From Pseudeuparius sepicola (lineage: Eukaryota > Arthropoda > Insecta > Coleoptera > Anthribidae): a DNA stretch of 64,000 nucleotides. Shown here piece by piece: positions 40,401 to 52,134 of the stretch. The notes beneath the pieces were generated by a model, which was given only the letters and a program-made list of their open reading frames with translations, was not told the origin of the DNA and did not search any database. The position numbers and the translations under genes were made by a program. The stretch lies in contig OY987302.1 in assembly GCA_963920635.1 (NCBI GenBank), positions 31,843,278-31,907,277 on the forward strand, given 5' to 3'. Every line of letters begins with the position of its first letter. Within the stretch, counting starts at the first letter, position 1.

Positions 40401-40784
40401 ATTTAGTTATATATTATTAAATCAAGAAACAATAAAATATCCTTCAAAATTATAACAAGGTACGAAAAAAAATTGCAATAACTCTGACGAAATAAACCCT
40501 TTTAAGAAAAGAAAATACGGAGAAAAAGTTCACAGAATGCACCCAATGAAATTTAACCCATCGTATAAATAAACATTTTTTTTTTATTTGGAAAAGGATT
40601 ACATCAATTAAAAAAAAAATAAAATATGACAAGCGATATTTTTACGACGGTTTTTTTTATAAAAAAGCATTAATATTGCCAAGTAAATGTCAATTGTGTT
40701 AAGAAAAATGTATTGAATTTAGTATAAAACATGATGTAAGTGTCAAAAAAAATTATTATCAAAATTTTGGAAATAAAAAATGAA

Positions 40785-40799
40785 CCGGCGCCTCCACCA
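40785..40799 (-). promoter_or_regulatory. tRNA primer-binding site
   Basis: On the minus strand TGGTGGAGGCGCCGG follows the LTR end by two bases. Its complement, CCGGCGCCTCCACCA, has the CCA end and acceptor-stem look of a tRNA 3' terminus. Confidence 0.7.
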
Positions 40800-40801
40800 T
40801 A

Positions 40802-41055
40802 TGTCACGACCCGGATAGCCGTGACTGGGAGCGTAGCAAATAATAACAATCGGCCTTAATTTGACATAGGTTAATTTATTGTTTAGAATTAAGATAGCTT
40901 GACAAAATTGACACAATCTGAGAAAGACACTTTGGTGAAGAGACAGGAGCAGGCGTCATCGCAGCAAGTTTCGATAATACCGGCGGTGCCTAAACTCATC
41001 CGAGTTCATTGAATTATTTCGTTATAATTTAATTGCTTACTTTTTATTCGTGACA
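40802..41055 (-). repeat. Complete LTR of the enclosing gypsy element
   Basis: 254 bp with perfect short inverted ends TGTCAC...GTGACA. It matches 8974-9141 over its first two-thirds and is followed by ATAT, which also precedes 8974. Confidence 0.85.
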
Positions 41056-41059
41056 ATAT

Positions 41060-41480
41060 AAACAAGTGGAGTCGGTAATTGATTGTTTAGAGATTGAGAT
41101 AGAAAAGCCGTCAAATCTTGTACGTCAAGCACTAACCTGGTCCGAGTATAAAAAATGCAATACTTTGAAATATCTAATTTCATCGACTCCTAATTGGTTC
41201 ATTAATTTTATTTCTTGTGGCTATGGAGGAAGGGCATCCGATAAAGAGATTGTAAGTTATTTAGACCTGCATCGTTTTCAGAAAATGTCGTTTTAGATAA
41301 AAGCAAAATTAAAGAGAGTAAACAAATAGCTTCCTTATGCATTCACATAGAAAGAATAAGAAGAAGACTTCGTGATTTCTCTATGTTGGATATTCATTCA
41401 AGGATTAATCATAATGTGTTGTTTCTAATAGCTTGTGAAATTATTAATATAGAGGGTCCTTTAATAAATTATTCGGGATG
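41060..41480 (+). pseudogene. ISL2EU-type PIF/Harbinger transposase, DDE part
   Basis: The frame continues the THAP transposase of 8042-8973. It includes DCLEIEIEKPSNLVRQALTW and SEYKKCNTLKYLISSTP (DDE_Tnp_4 fold), then FISCGYGGRASDKEIV carrying a catalytic Asp. An internal deletion near 41260 removes the next catalytic segment. The C-terminal helices (KESKQIASLCIHIERIRRR) are readable in another frame to about 41480. Together with the N-terminal half 32 kb away it forms one gene split by insertion. Confidence 0.75.
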
Positions 41481-41619
41481 ACATTACACAAGGTCTCCCA
41501 TAATTATAATGTACCTGGTGTTCTTCCTCTGATAATTTTTACTTTGCTACTATCTTAATAATTTTTGCATATGTTTCATTATGTGTGAGACATTTTAGTA
41601 TTCAAAGTCATCTTTTTTT

Positions 41620-42470
41620 TCTACAGTAACAAATTTTAAATCCGTCTTGGGACTCGCCTTTCCTCAGTACAAAGCTTTTTCCGCTTCACAAACATTCTTC
41701 TGCCCTTGTGTCTAACAAAGTTCTACTATACAAATCAATTAGTTGCCTCTTCATGACGGTGCAGCCTGGCAATACATGGTAAATAGTCACCATCATTACA
41801 AGTCGTTCAATACAAAGTCCTCAGAATAACCACAGGTGCTGATTGGTACCTGCATTGCAAATTGTCACATTCATCGTAACCGCAATTTCCCTTTCCTGAA
41901 TAACTTTATCAAGTTATCAAGGAACTCTTGGAAAAACTACACAAACACGAAATATTTTGTAACCTTCTTCCCCAGAGCTGCAACAGATTACAACCACAAC
42001 CTTCCTCACTTATAAACGACCCTGCCTCAATCTTTGACTTCATTACGTAGCCAAAAGTTGCCTTCTAATGCTTCAAATTGACTCAACATTGTAGGCAGTC
42101 TATACTTAACGTCATAACTTCAAGGCCAAGGTTTCTTCAAACAGCCAAAAGGTCACTCCCCCAATATCTTTTTCAAAGGAGTGAATGAAAACTTGCTCTA
42201 TGCCTAATTGAGGAGAGGTTTTAGTGGGTATGCCCTTACAGTAGGGAAACTCCCACACTATGGGCCAAATATTCAGGTCCGTGTCCTTAAGAGGCTACGA
42301 TACTTATCAAATCCGCCTGAAGTGCCCGACTCAATTCAGGACATACGTCGCTCGATTAGCTATGCCTATCCTTTTCCTTCCTCTAGTCCCCACGACTCCC
42401 CACTCCAGCCTGCCCCTTCACAGTGCTACGACTGAGGCGGCCGGCCGTGGGTACTACACTGAGAAAAATC
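41620..42470 (+). pseudogene. Probable jockey-type non-LTR RT C-terminal remnant
   Basis: Fragments in different frames resemble the end of jockey ORF2: a QYKVLRITTGADWYLH-like segment near 41810-41860 (typically QNKxLRxxTGAPWY) and a more GC-rich stretch to 42435 ending in Pro/Ser-rich sequence. Many stops occur. No endonuclease or RT core is visible. The assignment rests mainly on the one motif. Confidence 0.35.
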
Positions 42471-42801
42471 TGTTTAATTCAATATGAGATATTATTCCTC
42501 AAACTCAAGCAGAAGCTTTTTTGTAACTAACAATAATCAATTCAATTACAACTGATATTGAATTCGAATGAATAATTTAAATTTAATATTTAATTTCAAT
42601 CAATATCATGTTCTGGAATTGATTCTATAATACTTCTTTTCTAAGCACATTCTTTTGTCAGAACAACATAACGTTTCATTTGAGGCCTCATGTTGTTAAA
42701 TTGAATAGGGGTACATTTAACTGTTCATTATACTGAAATTACAACTACTGTCATTGCATTTTTGCTGAATTTGTAGTAATTGTAGGTACTAATATCTCAC
42801 T

Positions 42802-43171
42802 CACAGCCACCTACTCAAAAGAAAAAAAAATTCACACTTTTCGCATTTTTTATTCATCACGCTGTATAATTTTTATAGTTGAATTCTCATTTAATTAATA
42901 ACTCTTAAATTGTTGCTCTATTAAAATATTTTTATGTTCCACAGATTAGATGCTATGTTATGTTTGAAATTGTAGGAGTATTTTACCTGGATACAAAAAA
43001 ACGACAAACTTTGCAGAACTTTCAGTTATTAAATGTTTTTAAGATGCTAGTTAAACGTAAACAAAAATCATTGGTATCGTACTGTCATGCTCAAAATACA
43101 TATCTAACAGTATGTATTATGAGTAAAAAATGCGCAAGTGTGTTTTTTTTTCTTTTGAGTAGGTGGCTGTG
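42802..43171. mobile_element. MITE with CACAGCCACCTACTCAAAAG ends
   Basis: 370 bp. Inverted ends of about 55 bp (42802-42857 and 43112-43171) surround non-coding AT-rich DNA. No clear target duplication. Confidence 0.6.
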
Positions 43172-43544
43172 AATTCATACTTGACATTGTCTTGAGATTA
43201 CAAACAACTTTTCTTAGTGCCACTCTGATGTAGTTCTAAAAATAAGGGTACTTTACTCTTGAGGAATTTTCATATTTTTCAACCTACCCTTTATACGAAT
43301 CGAAATTTCAAAATTTTTGCGGGTGGATTTTGAGTTTAAGCACAAGCACCAACTTTTATCAAGAATATTTTTTTTGAGAAACTTCAAATAAAGAAAATTC
43401 CCATTTGTATCCAACTTTCTGGCAGACACTGTATATACCTACAAGTTTATTGAAAGATTATTTAAAACTATCCCTTCGTATTGTTGGTCTGTTCAGTATT
43501 GGGAAAATCCAAAGGGATATCGGGGTTAGTAGGAATATTAGTTT

Positions 43545-44747
43545 AAAAATTTTGAATTTCTTCGTTTTGGGTGTCGGGTTGTAAATAGTATAAATTATTG
43601 TAAAATTCGCTCATGTCAAAAGAAGTGTCTTCTTCGGGAGTTTGTTCATAAGGGTTGTTATAAGTTTGTTCATCAGGTGGGTTTAAATTTTTGGTAGGGA
43701 ATGATTCCATGAAATTGCTAAATAATCGAGTTTGATAAGGTTTTTTTCTGTTGAGTTACATAAGTGGTTGTGTCCATTGGTTCGGGCTTAAAAGTATTTT
43801 TTGTTACAGTACTTTGCTGTGGAATTTTTGGATTTTGGAACATTGAAGGTCTCACTTGAAAGGTTGGTTTTTGGAAATTTGGTTGGTTATTTTGGAAAAC
43901 TGGTCTTTGTAAGCTTGATTGATTTGTTTGGAAATTATTTTGAAAAGGGGGGCTGTACATAATTTGTGGAGAATATGGTTGTACGAAACTTGATGTACTT
44001 GGTAAGGATCGAAATTGTGGTGGTGGTGGAATTATATTAGGATTGGCTGGTAAAAAGATAGGTGTATAGGTAAGTAATCTTGGTGGAAAAAATTTTGATT
44101 TTTGGGTATTTATGGTACTGTAGGTTGGTTGTTTCAAATTTTGATTTTGAAATGTTTTAAAATATACGAAATTTTCTTCTTCGACCACAAATGACATTGC
44201 TTGCTTGAGAGAATTTGGATTTTTTAACCTTACTACCAGTTGCATGTTATAGGGTAAACCATTTATAAATGTTTTTAGTGCAAATTCATCGTAATGTGTA
44301 ATTTTTACCAATTTAACGTTAATGTCTCATTCAGAAGCATTCAATTTTGCAAAAAGTAAACTTCTCACATCTTGAATTCTCATACCAAATTGAGTGGGTT
44401 TCATTTTTGAATGGCTTTAAATTAATTAAGTCTTGAATGATGCAATCGATAGATCTTTGATATGCAAAAGTCGAAATTAGAGAGGTTTTTACTAAATTCC
44501 AAGTATTTAATTCTGATCGCGAAGCAATCAAATCTGCTGCTCGATCTCTGAGTTTTCCTAAGATAGTGTCGAAAATACAAATGTTAATTGGATCATTTAA
44601 ATTTTGTAAATTTTGAAAAGCCTTAATAAAATTTTCACAAGAATTTACGAAACGTTGCAAAAGTCTGGGATTTCCGTCAAATAAAGGGATATGTCTGCCT
44701 GATATCTTAATACATTATAATTAATTGCAGGTGCTCCGTTTGGCATT
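43545..44747 (-). pseudogene. Gypsy-type Gag, second family
   Basis: From ATG 44747 (MPNGAPAINYN) on the minus strand. A frameshift near 44680 leads to the capsid region (FVNSCENFIKAFQNLQNLND, DLINLKPFKNETHSIWY). A second shift near 44335 leads to EFALKTFINGLPYNMQLVVR and a long Gln/Asn/Pro-rich tail with PQFRSLPSTS repeats. A third shift near 43740 leads to an acidic C-terminus. No Pol follows. Its 5' side abuts a MITE (44917-45273). Confidence 0.6.
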
Positions 44748-44916
44748 TTGGAAAATTATTTAAAAATGACCAAGTGGAAATTGGGAAAATACAAAAAATG
44801 CAGGAACAAAATTGTGCAAATATACAAAGCAAAGAAAAACTTACAGTTGTAAGAGAATCGAAGTCTTCATGTGATTTCTCTTCGTTGTCTTCTTTTTCTG
44901 TCTTCTTAATCCTATA

Positions 44917-45273
44917 GTAAAATCGAGCAATCCGTACGCCTGGCGTAAATAAAACCACGTGTTCAATGACGATCCGCGATTGGTCGGTAGGCTATAAAAT
45001 TTCACCCGACTCGGCAACAGGGACGTGCTCGATCGCAAAAATGTAGTTATTCGGTTTTATCTTGTTGTTTTCAGCTATTTAGACACTGCCACAAATAATT
45101 TTATCGATATTTTGAACCATTTTAATTAAGCCAATAATTCTTGTCTGAAATATTTTGATGTACTCGACTGTAAGACTAAAATTAAATAAAGGTCGTACCT
45201 CCGTGCGGCTATGGCAGATATTTCAACGCACGTGCTCTTGTTTACGCCAGGCGTAAGAGTTGCTCAATTTTAG
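44917..45273. mobile_element. MITE family M1, copy A
   Basis: 357 bp. Inverted ends of about 40 bp (GTAAAATCGAGCAATCCGTACGCCTGG and its partner) are flanked by TATA. A copy in opposite orientation lies at 59138-59474. Confidence 0.75.
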
Positions 45274-45299
45274 TATAAGGTCTTTAACTTAGCCTCTGG

Positions 45300-45390
45300 C
45301 AGTGCCGATGTGTGGATGCCAAAGGGGTGGAAACAGTGCCGATGTGGGGATGCTTCCGATGGGGTGGTGACAGTGCCGATGTGTGGATGT
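45300..45390 (+). repeat. CAGTGCCGATGTG(T)GGATG repeats
   Basis: Three copies of GTGCCGATGTGTGGATG-like words in about 90 bp. The sequence to 45625 is more GC-rich and open in two frames but shows no recognisable protein. Confidence 0.55.
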
Positions 45391-45792
45391 CGTCCCCTGT
45401 GACGTTCCTCCTTGTCTTCTCAACAACCTTGGGTCAAATTCTCGGGGTGTGGAACCAGGTGTTTGTCCGCGACAGTGCCGATTTTTGGGTAACGCGGCGA
45501 CTCGCGAGATTCCGTTTTGGTTTTTTCTTGTGACTAAATCGTTGAAACGAACCGAAGGTGCCGAATTTTGGACTTCGTGTCACGAAAAAAATCCGAACGA
45601 CTGCGCAAGTTACGAGGCGGTTTGACGCAAAGTCGTTTTTAAAAAGAACTGATCTTTATTGAATACCAGTAGTGTTTGCTCTTGGTCTATGGCCCGTATA
45701 TAATACCTCTGTTGGGCTTACATTGTATTTCTTTATCTTATGCTGCATAAACAAGTTTCTATGCGACCTAAACAATATAGAGCACATAACTC

Positions 45793-45944
45793 TTGTTTAG
45801 AATATACGATTCACCATGAGAAACTTCAATTTTGTTGTACACGGTGGGTAAAAATACAATACATGTAATTTTGAGTATTTTGTTATTTTGTACTTTTTAC
45901 CCGCCCTGTACAACAAAGGTGAATAGTATTTTCTAAACAAGCAA
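45793..45944. repeat. Hairpin repeat
   Basis: The arms CTTGTTTAGAATATACGATTCACC and TTTGTTGTACACGGTGGGTAAAAA pair with TTTTTACCCGCCCTGTACAACAAA and GGTGAATAGTATTTTCTAAACAAG. It is a short palindromic element, non-coding. The following 46.0-47.0 kb shows no gene. Confidence 0.65.
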
Positions 45945-47007
45945 AATATTTTATCAATAATAACTCTTTTCGTTTCTTGTACTTTTTGGTTCATTGTCCT
46001 CTTGTAAACCCCAATCACGGACATACTGTATATGTATAAATATGCCCACAACTCTTTCATGGGTACTCAAAACAATAGGCATGAAAAGTGCAAAATCGAC
46101 AGATTCAACGTCGAATATCTTCAGAACGGGTGGGCTAAATTATAACATCTGTATCGTTGGAATCGCTAAAATACATATATATCAAATACCAATATAAATA
46201 TATACTAAGTAGGTGTTCTATTAAAAAAACATTGTTATATGTTATATCTAACTATAATATCTCTTACTTGATTGATGTTCAATTGTTTTCCGGAAAATAT
46301 ATTCAAACAGTCCTGTAGGAATCCTACAACTTTTCTATTTGCAATAAATTTTTCTCTAGCTCCAAAAATGAAAAGTTCTTAGTGGTGATCTACATAACTT
46401 AACCACTCTGTACCTAGTGATTTTCAATTTTGGTCTATACCTAGTTATTTTCCTAACAAGTGCAGAAAGTCATACCTTTCGGCACGCAACTCCAGTTGAC
46501 TCAAATGACGTGAAGCTGAGTTCCGTCAAGTAGTCTAGTGCGAAGAAGATACTTTTTACAAGAGTTAGGATCAACATGTTTTCTACCGTCGTTTTTTTTT
46601 CAACTTGAAGGTGGTTTATGCAGCATAATTTAACGTAAAGTAAAAGTTAACCAACATTTAACTTTTGTGTTAAAATAAGAGAAAATCTCAGTTTGAGCAT
46701 GAGTCACTTCGTTGCCAACACGGATAAACAACTCTTGACAACAAAGTTCCTAGTTTCCGCAGTTTCTTTCTAGTCGTTTGTTGTTTCTTGTTTAGGATCG
46801 GTATTTGTTAGGTATTGTATTTTTATGCTGAAGGGCGAGAACCTACACTATCCAGGGGACCCCCAATGATTTCTGGGGTTTAATCTTTGCATTTTGATTT
46901 GTAGCATTTCCCCTGTCATAGCATAAATGGAATACTAAATTTTTAAATTATGTTACGTTACGTTAATATTAAATTGCATTAATTATTAAATTACGTTAAA
47001 TTGTCTT

Positions 47008-47474
47008 GTCTACTCTGACTTCAAAGTTTGTTTATAGTTTGGTTGGTATAGAGACAAGCTATGGCAATAAAGTAAAACAATGATGTTCCTCCAAAAATCT
47101 GACAAGCATACTTAGTTATATTATTATTTGACACAGTTGATCTCACTAGTGTGGAAAAGTAGGTACAATTTTCTACATCAAAATGTGTGCGGCAAAGGGT
47201 ACCTACTTTTCCGCAGAATTAATATTATCACCCCCATCTACAACTGTCTACTCTGACTTCAAAGTTTGTTTATAGTTTGGTTGGTATAGAGACAAGCTAT
47301 GACAATAAAGTAAAACAATCATGTCCTGCAAAAATCTGACAAGCATACTTAGTTCTATTATTGACACAGTTGATCTCACTAGTGCGGAAAAGTACAACTT
47401 TTTACATCAAAATGTGTGCGGCAAAGGGTACCTACTTTTCCGCAGAATTAATATTATCACCCCCATCTACAACT
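47008..47474. repeat. Tandem duplication, two units of about 235 bp
   Basis: Units 47008-47245 and 47246-47474 both start GTCTACTCTGACTTCAAAGT and end CCCCCATCTACAACT, with a handful of substitutions and small indels. The junction is exact. Non-coding. Confidence 0.92.
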
Positions 47475-48516
47475 ATCAATGAATAATACCGACTCAATTA
47501 ATACTATAAAAGAAAAATACCAGCAAAAAGTAGTCATTGATTGTCAAGCAGTTGATTCCAGATGAAACTTTGCTGGCAAATATGCTGCTGACCAATTTCC
47601 TAGATCGCCCCCCATATCCGGCCCAAACTAGGTACATGCAAGTTTTTTTTTACTGCACTAACGACTAAACTATAAACACAAAAACCGTATATAGACAAAT
47701 TCGGACTAACCTGCGGATGCTGGGCAATCACAACATTTACACTCCACAACTGAAAGACTTTCTTCATTGATAGCGGCAACAACATTATAATTTTTCTTGT
47801 TAACTTTTTGTTCGGGGGTAATTTTTGCCTTAAGGACGGAAATAAAACGTCATCACCTCGCGACGACCTTCATTTGACCGTGTTACTAACTAGGATAAAT
47901 GTTGCTAAAACAGAAATTGGGTACTGGAGTGCAAAAATTGCGCAAGAGTCTGTAAGATGGCGCTGAAGTTGGAAAGCGGTCATTGGTACAGAGCGAGAAT
48001 AAAATGTAAGAATGAGTCTTGACCTTGTTTTGTTGCCTGGCAAGGTCGTTGGTCGGAATCAGGGGGTCTAGGGGGAGGCAGGCGAACCGACCCCCTTTTT
48101 TATACAAATAACAGCCAGCACGACGCTCCCATCCTGGCGTATTTTGGGATTCAAACTGTGAATTGTTAAACGCAAAATAATAATATGAATATTTACGCTC
48201 CTTAATTTTTATATATTTTTTCATAGTTAAGAATATTGTTGAGTGAAATATTAAGTAAGAGGACTACCTACCGGCTGTCAAATCTATTGTCATGACATAA
48301 TAATTCTTCCTCAATCCCTCAAAACCGCATGAATGATCACAATCTTACCCTAACCGACATTTAGAATTTTATGTCACTATAGTTTTATCATTCTATAGAA
48401 TTTTCATTAAGTAATATTGATAAAGATAAACCGAAAGAAATTAAAATTCTGTTGTATCCAAAGTTGACGTAAAGTTGCGAATTTTGTTAGCTACTATTTG
48501 CTGATATCTTAATATA
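47475..48516. other. No gene recognised
   Basis: About 1 kb without a supported coding region. The minus-strand frame at 47886-48224 lacks any recognisable domain. Confidence 0.4.
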
Positions 48517-48860
48517 CGAGCCCCTTCCCAGTTCAGTTGGCCCACCTACTGAAATTTTAGTTTTTTTTGTAATGTCAACAATTAACAAACGCTTTGCATT
48601 TATTTACTTATAAAATTACTTAACAAAGTATATTCACTAAATATGTAATAGAAAAAATATATATTACTGTTACATTTTTAAATTCTTGGCCTAAAAATGA
48701 AAGATAACACAAATAAGACAGATTTTAAATTCCCGAACCCATTCTTAGTTTGTGACAAAGTAAGTCTATACTCGGAGGTGGCTTCGCAAAAAGGATGCCA
48801 ACATAATTAGTAGCTGTCAGAAGGTATTTTTAGGACTTGAAGTTATCTGTATTCTATAAA

Positions 48861-50055
48861 ATGGGCAGAGTAAAGATTATCGATGAAAAACTTCTCTCAA
48901 TTATGATTAGACTCTCCAATTCGGGGAAATCAAACTCGGAAATTGGAAATTTGTTAGGTTTATCACGATATAGTGTGAGAAATATAGTTAAAGTATGTAA
49001 CACTACTGGTTCAGTTGTCACGAAGCCCTGATATGCGAGAAAAAGCAAAGTTGCAGATGCTGATAGGAGGGCATTGAGAAGAATTATCAAGAAAAATCGG
49101 CACTCCAATTATCTTGTATCGAGTGCTTTGTGGTGTGATGCTGTTGGAAGAGGGATTTCGAGATACCCTTGTCACAGGGAAGCACACAAAATAGGACTTG
49201 GTACTTACAAGGTATATACACATTTGGCACTTACAAGGAACACATTTTAAAATAAAAGAATTTTGCACAATGGTAGTAACATTTGGTACTTACAAGGTAC
49301 ACATTTGGCACTTACAAGGAACACATTTTAAAATAAAAGAATTTTGCACAATGGTAGTAACATTTAAAATTTTGCTTTAGGCTAAAGAAAAGCCACTTTT
49401 AACAACATTGCAAAATAAACATAGATTAAAATGGGCCAAAGAACATAAGTATTGGACGACTCAGCAATGGGGTGCATTCCAACGAAGCGATGCGGGCCGG
49501 TTCGAAGTGTGTGTTGGAGATAGTAGAAGTCGTGTGATTCGCAGGAATCATGAGGCATTTCGTCCTGACTGCCTCAAAAGTAAAGTAGATAAAATTTCCT
49601 GCTTCAGTTATGATCTGGGGCAGCATGTCATCAGGAATAGGAAAATCGCATTTTAATAACGGAATCATTAACACACGCAAATATTTGGAAATTTTGGGAG
49701 CGTCCCTTTTACCAATTATGGAAGAATATTTGACAACAGGACAAGATTTTATATTCCGACAGGATGGTGCTGGATGCCATACTTAAAAAAACACAAAAAT
49801 GGATGGAAGACTTCGATATTCCATTGTTTAAATGGGTTTCTAGTAGTCCCGATTTGTCTCCAATAGAAACTTTGTGGCATGAGATGAAAAAGGTGCTACG
49901 AAGACATCTTGCCAGGATAATCCCTGAACTGAAGCAAAAGCTTTAGGAAATAAGGGATTCTTTTACACCGGAATTTTGCCAAAACTTGGTTAATACTGTG
50001 CCTCAAAGAATTTCGGATGTCATTACAAGAAAAGGTGATGTCACCCAGTGGTAAA
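48861..50055 (+). pseudogene. Tc1 transposase (DD34E type), broken
   Basis: It starts at ATG 48861 (MGRVKIIDEKLLSIMIRLSN). The helix-turn-helix IGNLLGLSRYSVRNIVK is followed by a TGA at 49029. Later segments in other frames show the catalytic blocks: the first Asp in a QRSDAGRFEV segment (49462-49515), the second in FRQDGAGCHT (about 49755-49785) and the Glu in SPDLSPIETLWHEMKK (49846-49895). An 81-bp internal duplication (49218-49375) interrupts the middle. At least four disruptions are present. It belongs to the 48517-50281 transposon. Confidence 0.8.
49218..49375. repeat. 81-bp tandem duplication within the Tc1 element
   Basis: ACACATTTGGCACTTACAAG starts two nearly identical 81-bp units at 49218 and 49299. 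Confidence 0.88.
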
Positions 50056-50281
50056 CATTAAAAGTGTATATAAATATTTTTCTATATTTATGGTATACCT
50101 AATGTTCGATTCTACTATTTTTTTATTTATTATCGTTTTCTGGCATTGAGAGTTAGTGTTTGTCTATTATATATGCTAGAAATGTTGATAAGTAAATAAA
50201 TATTTCTTTTTGTTTTTTTCGTCCTAATGATTATTTTTTCAAAAATGCTGGACTGGGCCAACTGAAATGGGAAGGGGCTCG

Positions 50282-51780
50282 TATGTATTATTTTGGCATA
50301 CATTTAGAGTAATGGAAAATGTAATGTAAATAAATTTATATAGGTACTAAAATACTTGCCGGTACATCAACTTTGTGTCAAACATAATAGAATTTTAAAG
50401 CGTTAATATAATTTTCTTTTGAAAAATACATATTCTTATCGATATTTTTTAGTAATAATAAAAAGTTAATAAAATAGAATGCTACTCTTATATTATGTTG
50501 TATAGCTAGTGATATAATAGTGAATAATTTTTACGAAGTAACGATTTTTTCAAATTTTAAGAAATTTTATAAATAGGAAATAGGCGCTTATTTAACATTA
50601 AAATAGAAACGACTTTTTCAAGTTAAACGTTTTTAAATTGTAACAAATAAGCCAATTTTTAACGATTTTATTTTTTAAATATAATTTTTGACAGATAGCG
50701 AAAGTCACACTTGACCACGTTTGAGTCGGTTATTTTTCCTCGTTTTTAATCGAAAGGTAACCCCAAAATTAACTGCATATATGTGTTCTATTATTATCCG
50801 TTTTAATAAAAAATATATTTAAATTAATAAAAAGATACATTTTGCACCATCTTCATTTTTTCCAAAAAGGTTTTTTGGTTATAACTTTTGTTTGACGTTC
50901 GATTGTTTTTTTCCAAACGACATTACATTGTTTGGAAAAAACTGAAACAAACTGGTTTTTAAATTATTAATTTGTCTCAAAAACACGGAATAGTTAAATC
51001 AAATGTTGTACCTAATAAAAATATTATTAAAAAAATAATAGTACTTTTTGAAATTGAGCCCATGTGTTGACAGGTGGCCATGACGTGAAGTAAAGTTACA
51101 TACATTGTTTAATGTGCTTTTTGAACCTAACAAAAAAAGTTTATCAAAATCGGTAAACAAATAAAGATTTTACAAGGTGGTAACTCCTTAACGGGGGTCA
51201 CACTGTAGATGTTCAACATATAGGCACAGAAGATGTTCTTTCGCATCAATATATCATTTTCTTTTTCATTTTTTATTTTCGAGATATGTACCTATTTATC
51301 TTAATTATTGCTTTACTTAAAATGTGTGTTTGAATGTAGTGTTAATGCAAACGAAGAAACACCTTATGTACACATGAAAGACCATGTTTCATTTCATTAA
51401 AAAAACTAAACATAATTTTGTAGAACTCTTAAACCGGCAATAATATACCTACAGAAAACATGCCGATTCACAAGTAAAGATATGCCTTTAACAGTAAAAA
51501 ACACAGTTGACATTCAAGTGACCTTGAAAACGTCGTCTGCCTACAAGTGGAAACGTGCGTCTTACATTGCACCTCATATGCTTCAACTTTTATGTGATTT
51601 TTTTGCGTTTTTCGTTTTTGAGATATTTATAATAGCTACATTTCTTAAAATGGAACACCCGGTATAGATAATTTTCGACATATATATAGAGACATAGACA
51701 TATGAATCCTCCCCTAATGTCAGTTTATATGCTAACGATTGTTTTCCTCACGACAAATATAAATACAATACTCTGGCGAC
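50282..51780. other. AT-rich sequence, no gene
   Basis: About 1.5 kb of AT-rich DNA with no supported gene. Short motifs such as AAGATTTTACAAGGTGGTAAC near 51165 look like old repeat sequence but were not assigned. Confidence 0.4.
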
Positions 51781-52134
51781 CAGGGCCGGCTCTAGGCGGG
51801 TGCGAACGGTGCGGCGCACGCGGCCCCGCGTTTTGACCGGCCCCGCGCCTCTGTCCAGTAGCGTATTTAGGGGCGAGGCCGCAACCATTTCTAAATTTAA
51901 AAATATGCACTGCAACCTGTAAATCTGAAGATATTGGGATTTCCTAGACTAATTTTAAGTAATTTTTCTTAAAATTCTAGTGGTGTAATAATTGGGATAT
52001 GATTGAAACAAAAATAGAGTTAGCGGTGTGGTGACGTCACACAACAATTTATTCGTAATGGCTCAAATAATTCCTTGTCGGGGCCCCGCATTTTCATGCA
52101 ACACCCGGCCCCGCAAAAGCTTGAGCCGGCCCTG
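51781..52134. mobile_element. hAT-type MITE with perfect 8-bp TSD
   Basis: 354 bp. The ends CAGGGCCGGCTC and GAGCCGGCCCTG are the CAGGG-type termini of hAT elements. The duplication CTGGCGAC lies at 51773-51780 and 52135-52142. GC-rich subterminal regions and an AT-rich core are seen, with no transposase. Confidence 0.9.

Larger units (their letters stand above)
8974..41055 (-). mobile_element. Composite: gypsy-type LTR element containing a Polinton and other insertions
   Basis: The two outer borders are copies of the same LTR: TGTCACTACCCAG... at 8974 and TGTCACGACCCGG... at 40802, the latter ending GTGACA at 41055. ATAT flanks both outer ends (8970-8973 and 41056-41059), and a split transposase gene lies on either side. 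This is what one LTR retrotransposon insertion would leave. A primer-binding site and Gag on the minus strand lie inside the right LTR. Pol is missing, and the left LTR is cut at 9141 where Polinton sequence starts. The interval therefore holds one old retrotransposon plus everything that later landed in it. Confidence 0.65.
48517..50281 (+). mobile_element. Tc1-type DNA transposon, near full length
   Basis: TIRs of about 30 bp (CGAGCCCCTTCCCAGTTCAG... and its complement) with TA target duplication (48515-48516 and 50282-50283). The 1765-bp length and the transposase on the + strand fit Tc1/mariner. Mutated coding sequence shows it is inactive. Confidence 0.88.

Noticed and set aside
45312..45625. 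Two overlapping + strand frames in a GC-richer patch
   Set aside because: They overlap in different frames, contain short DNA repeats and show no recognisable protein motif.
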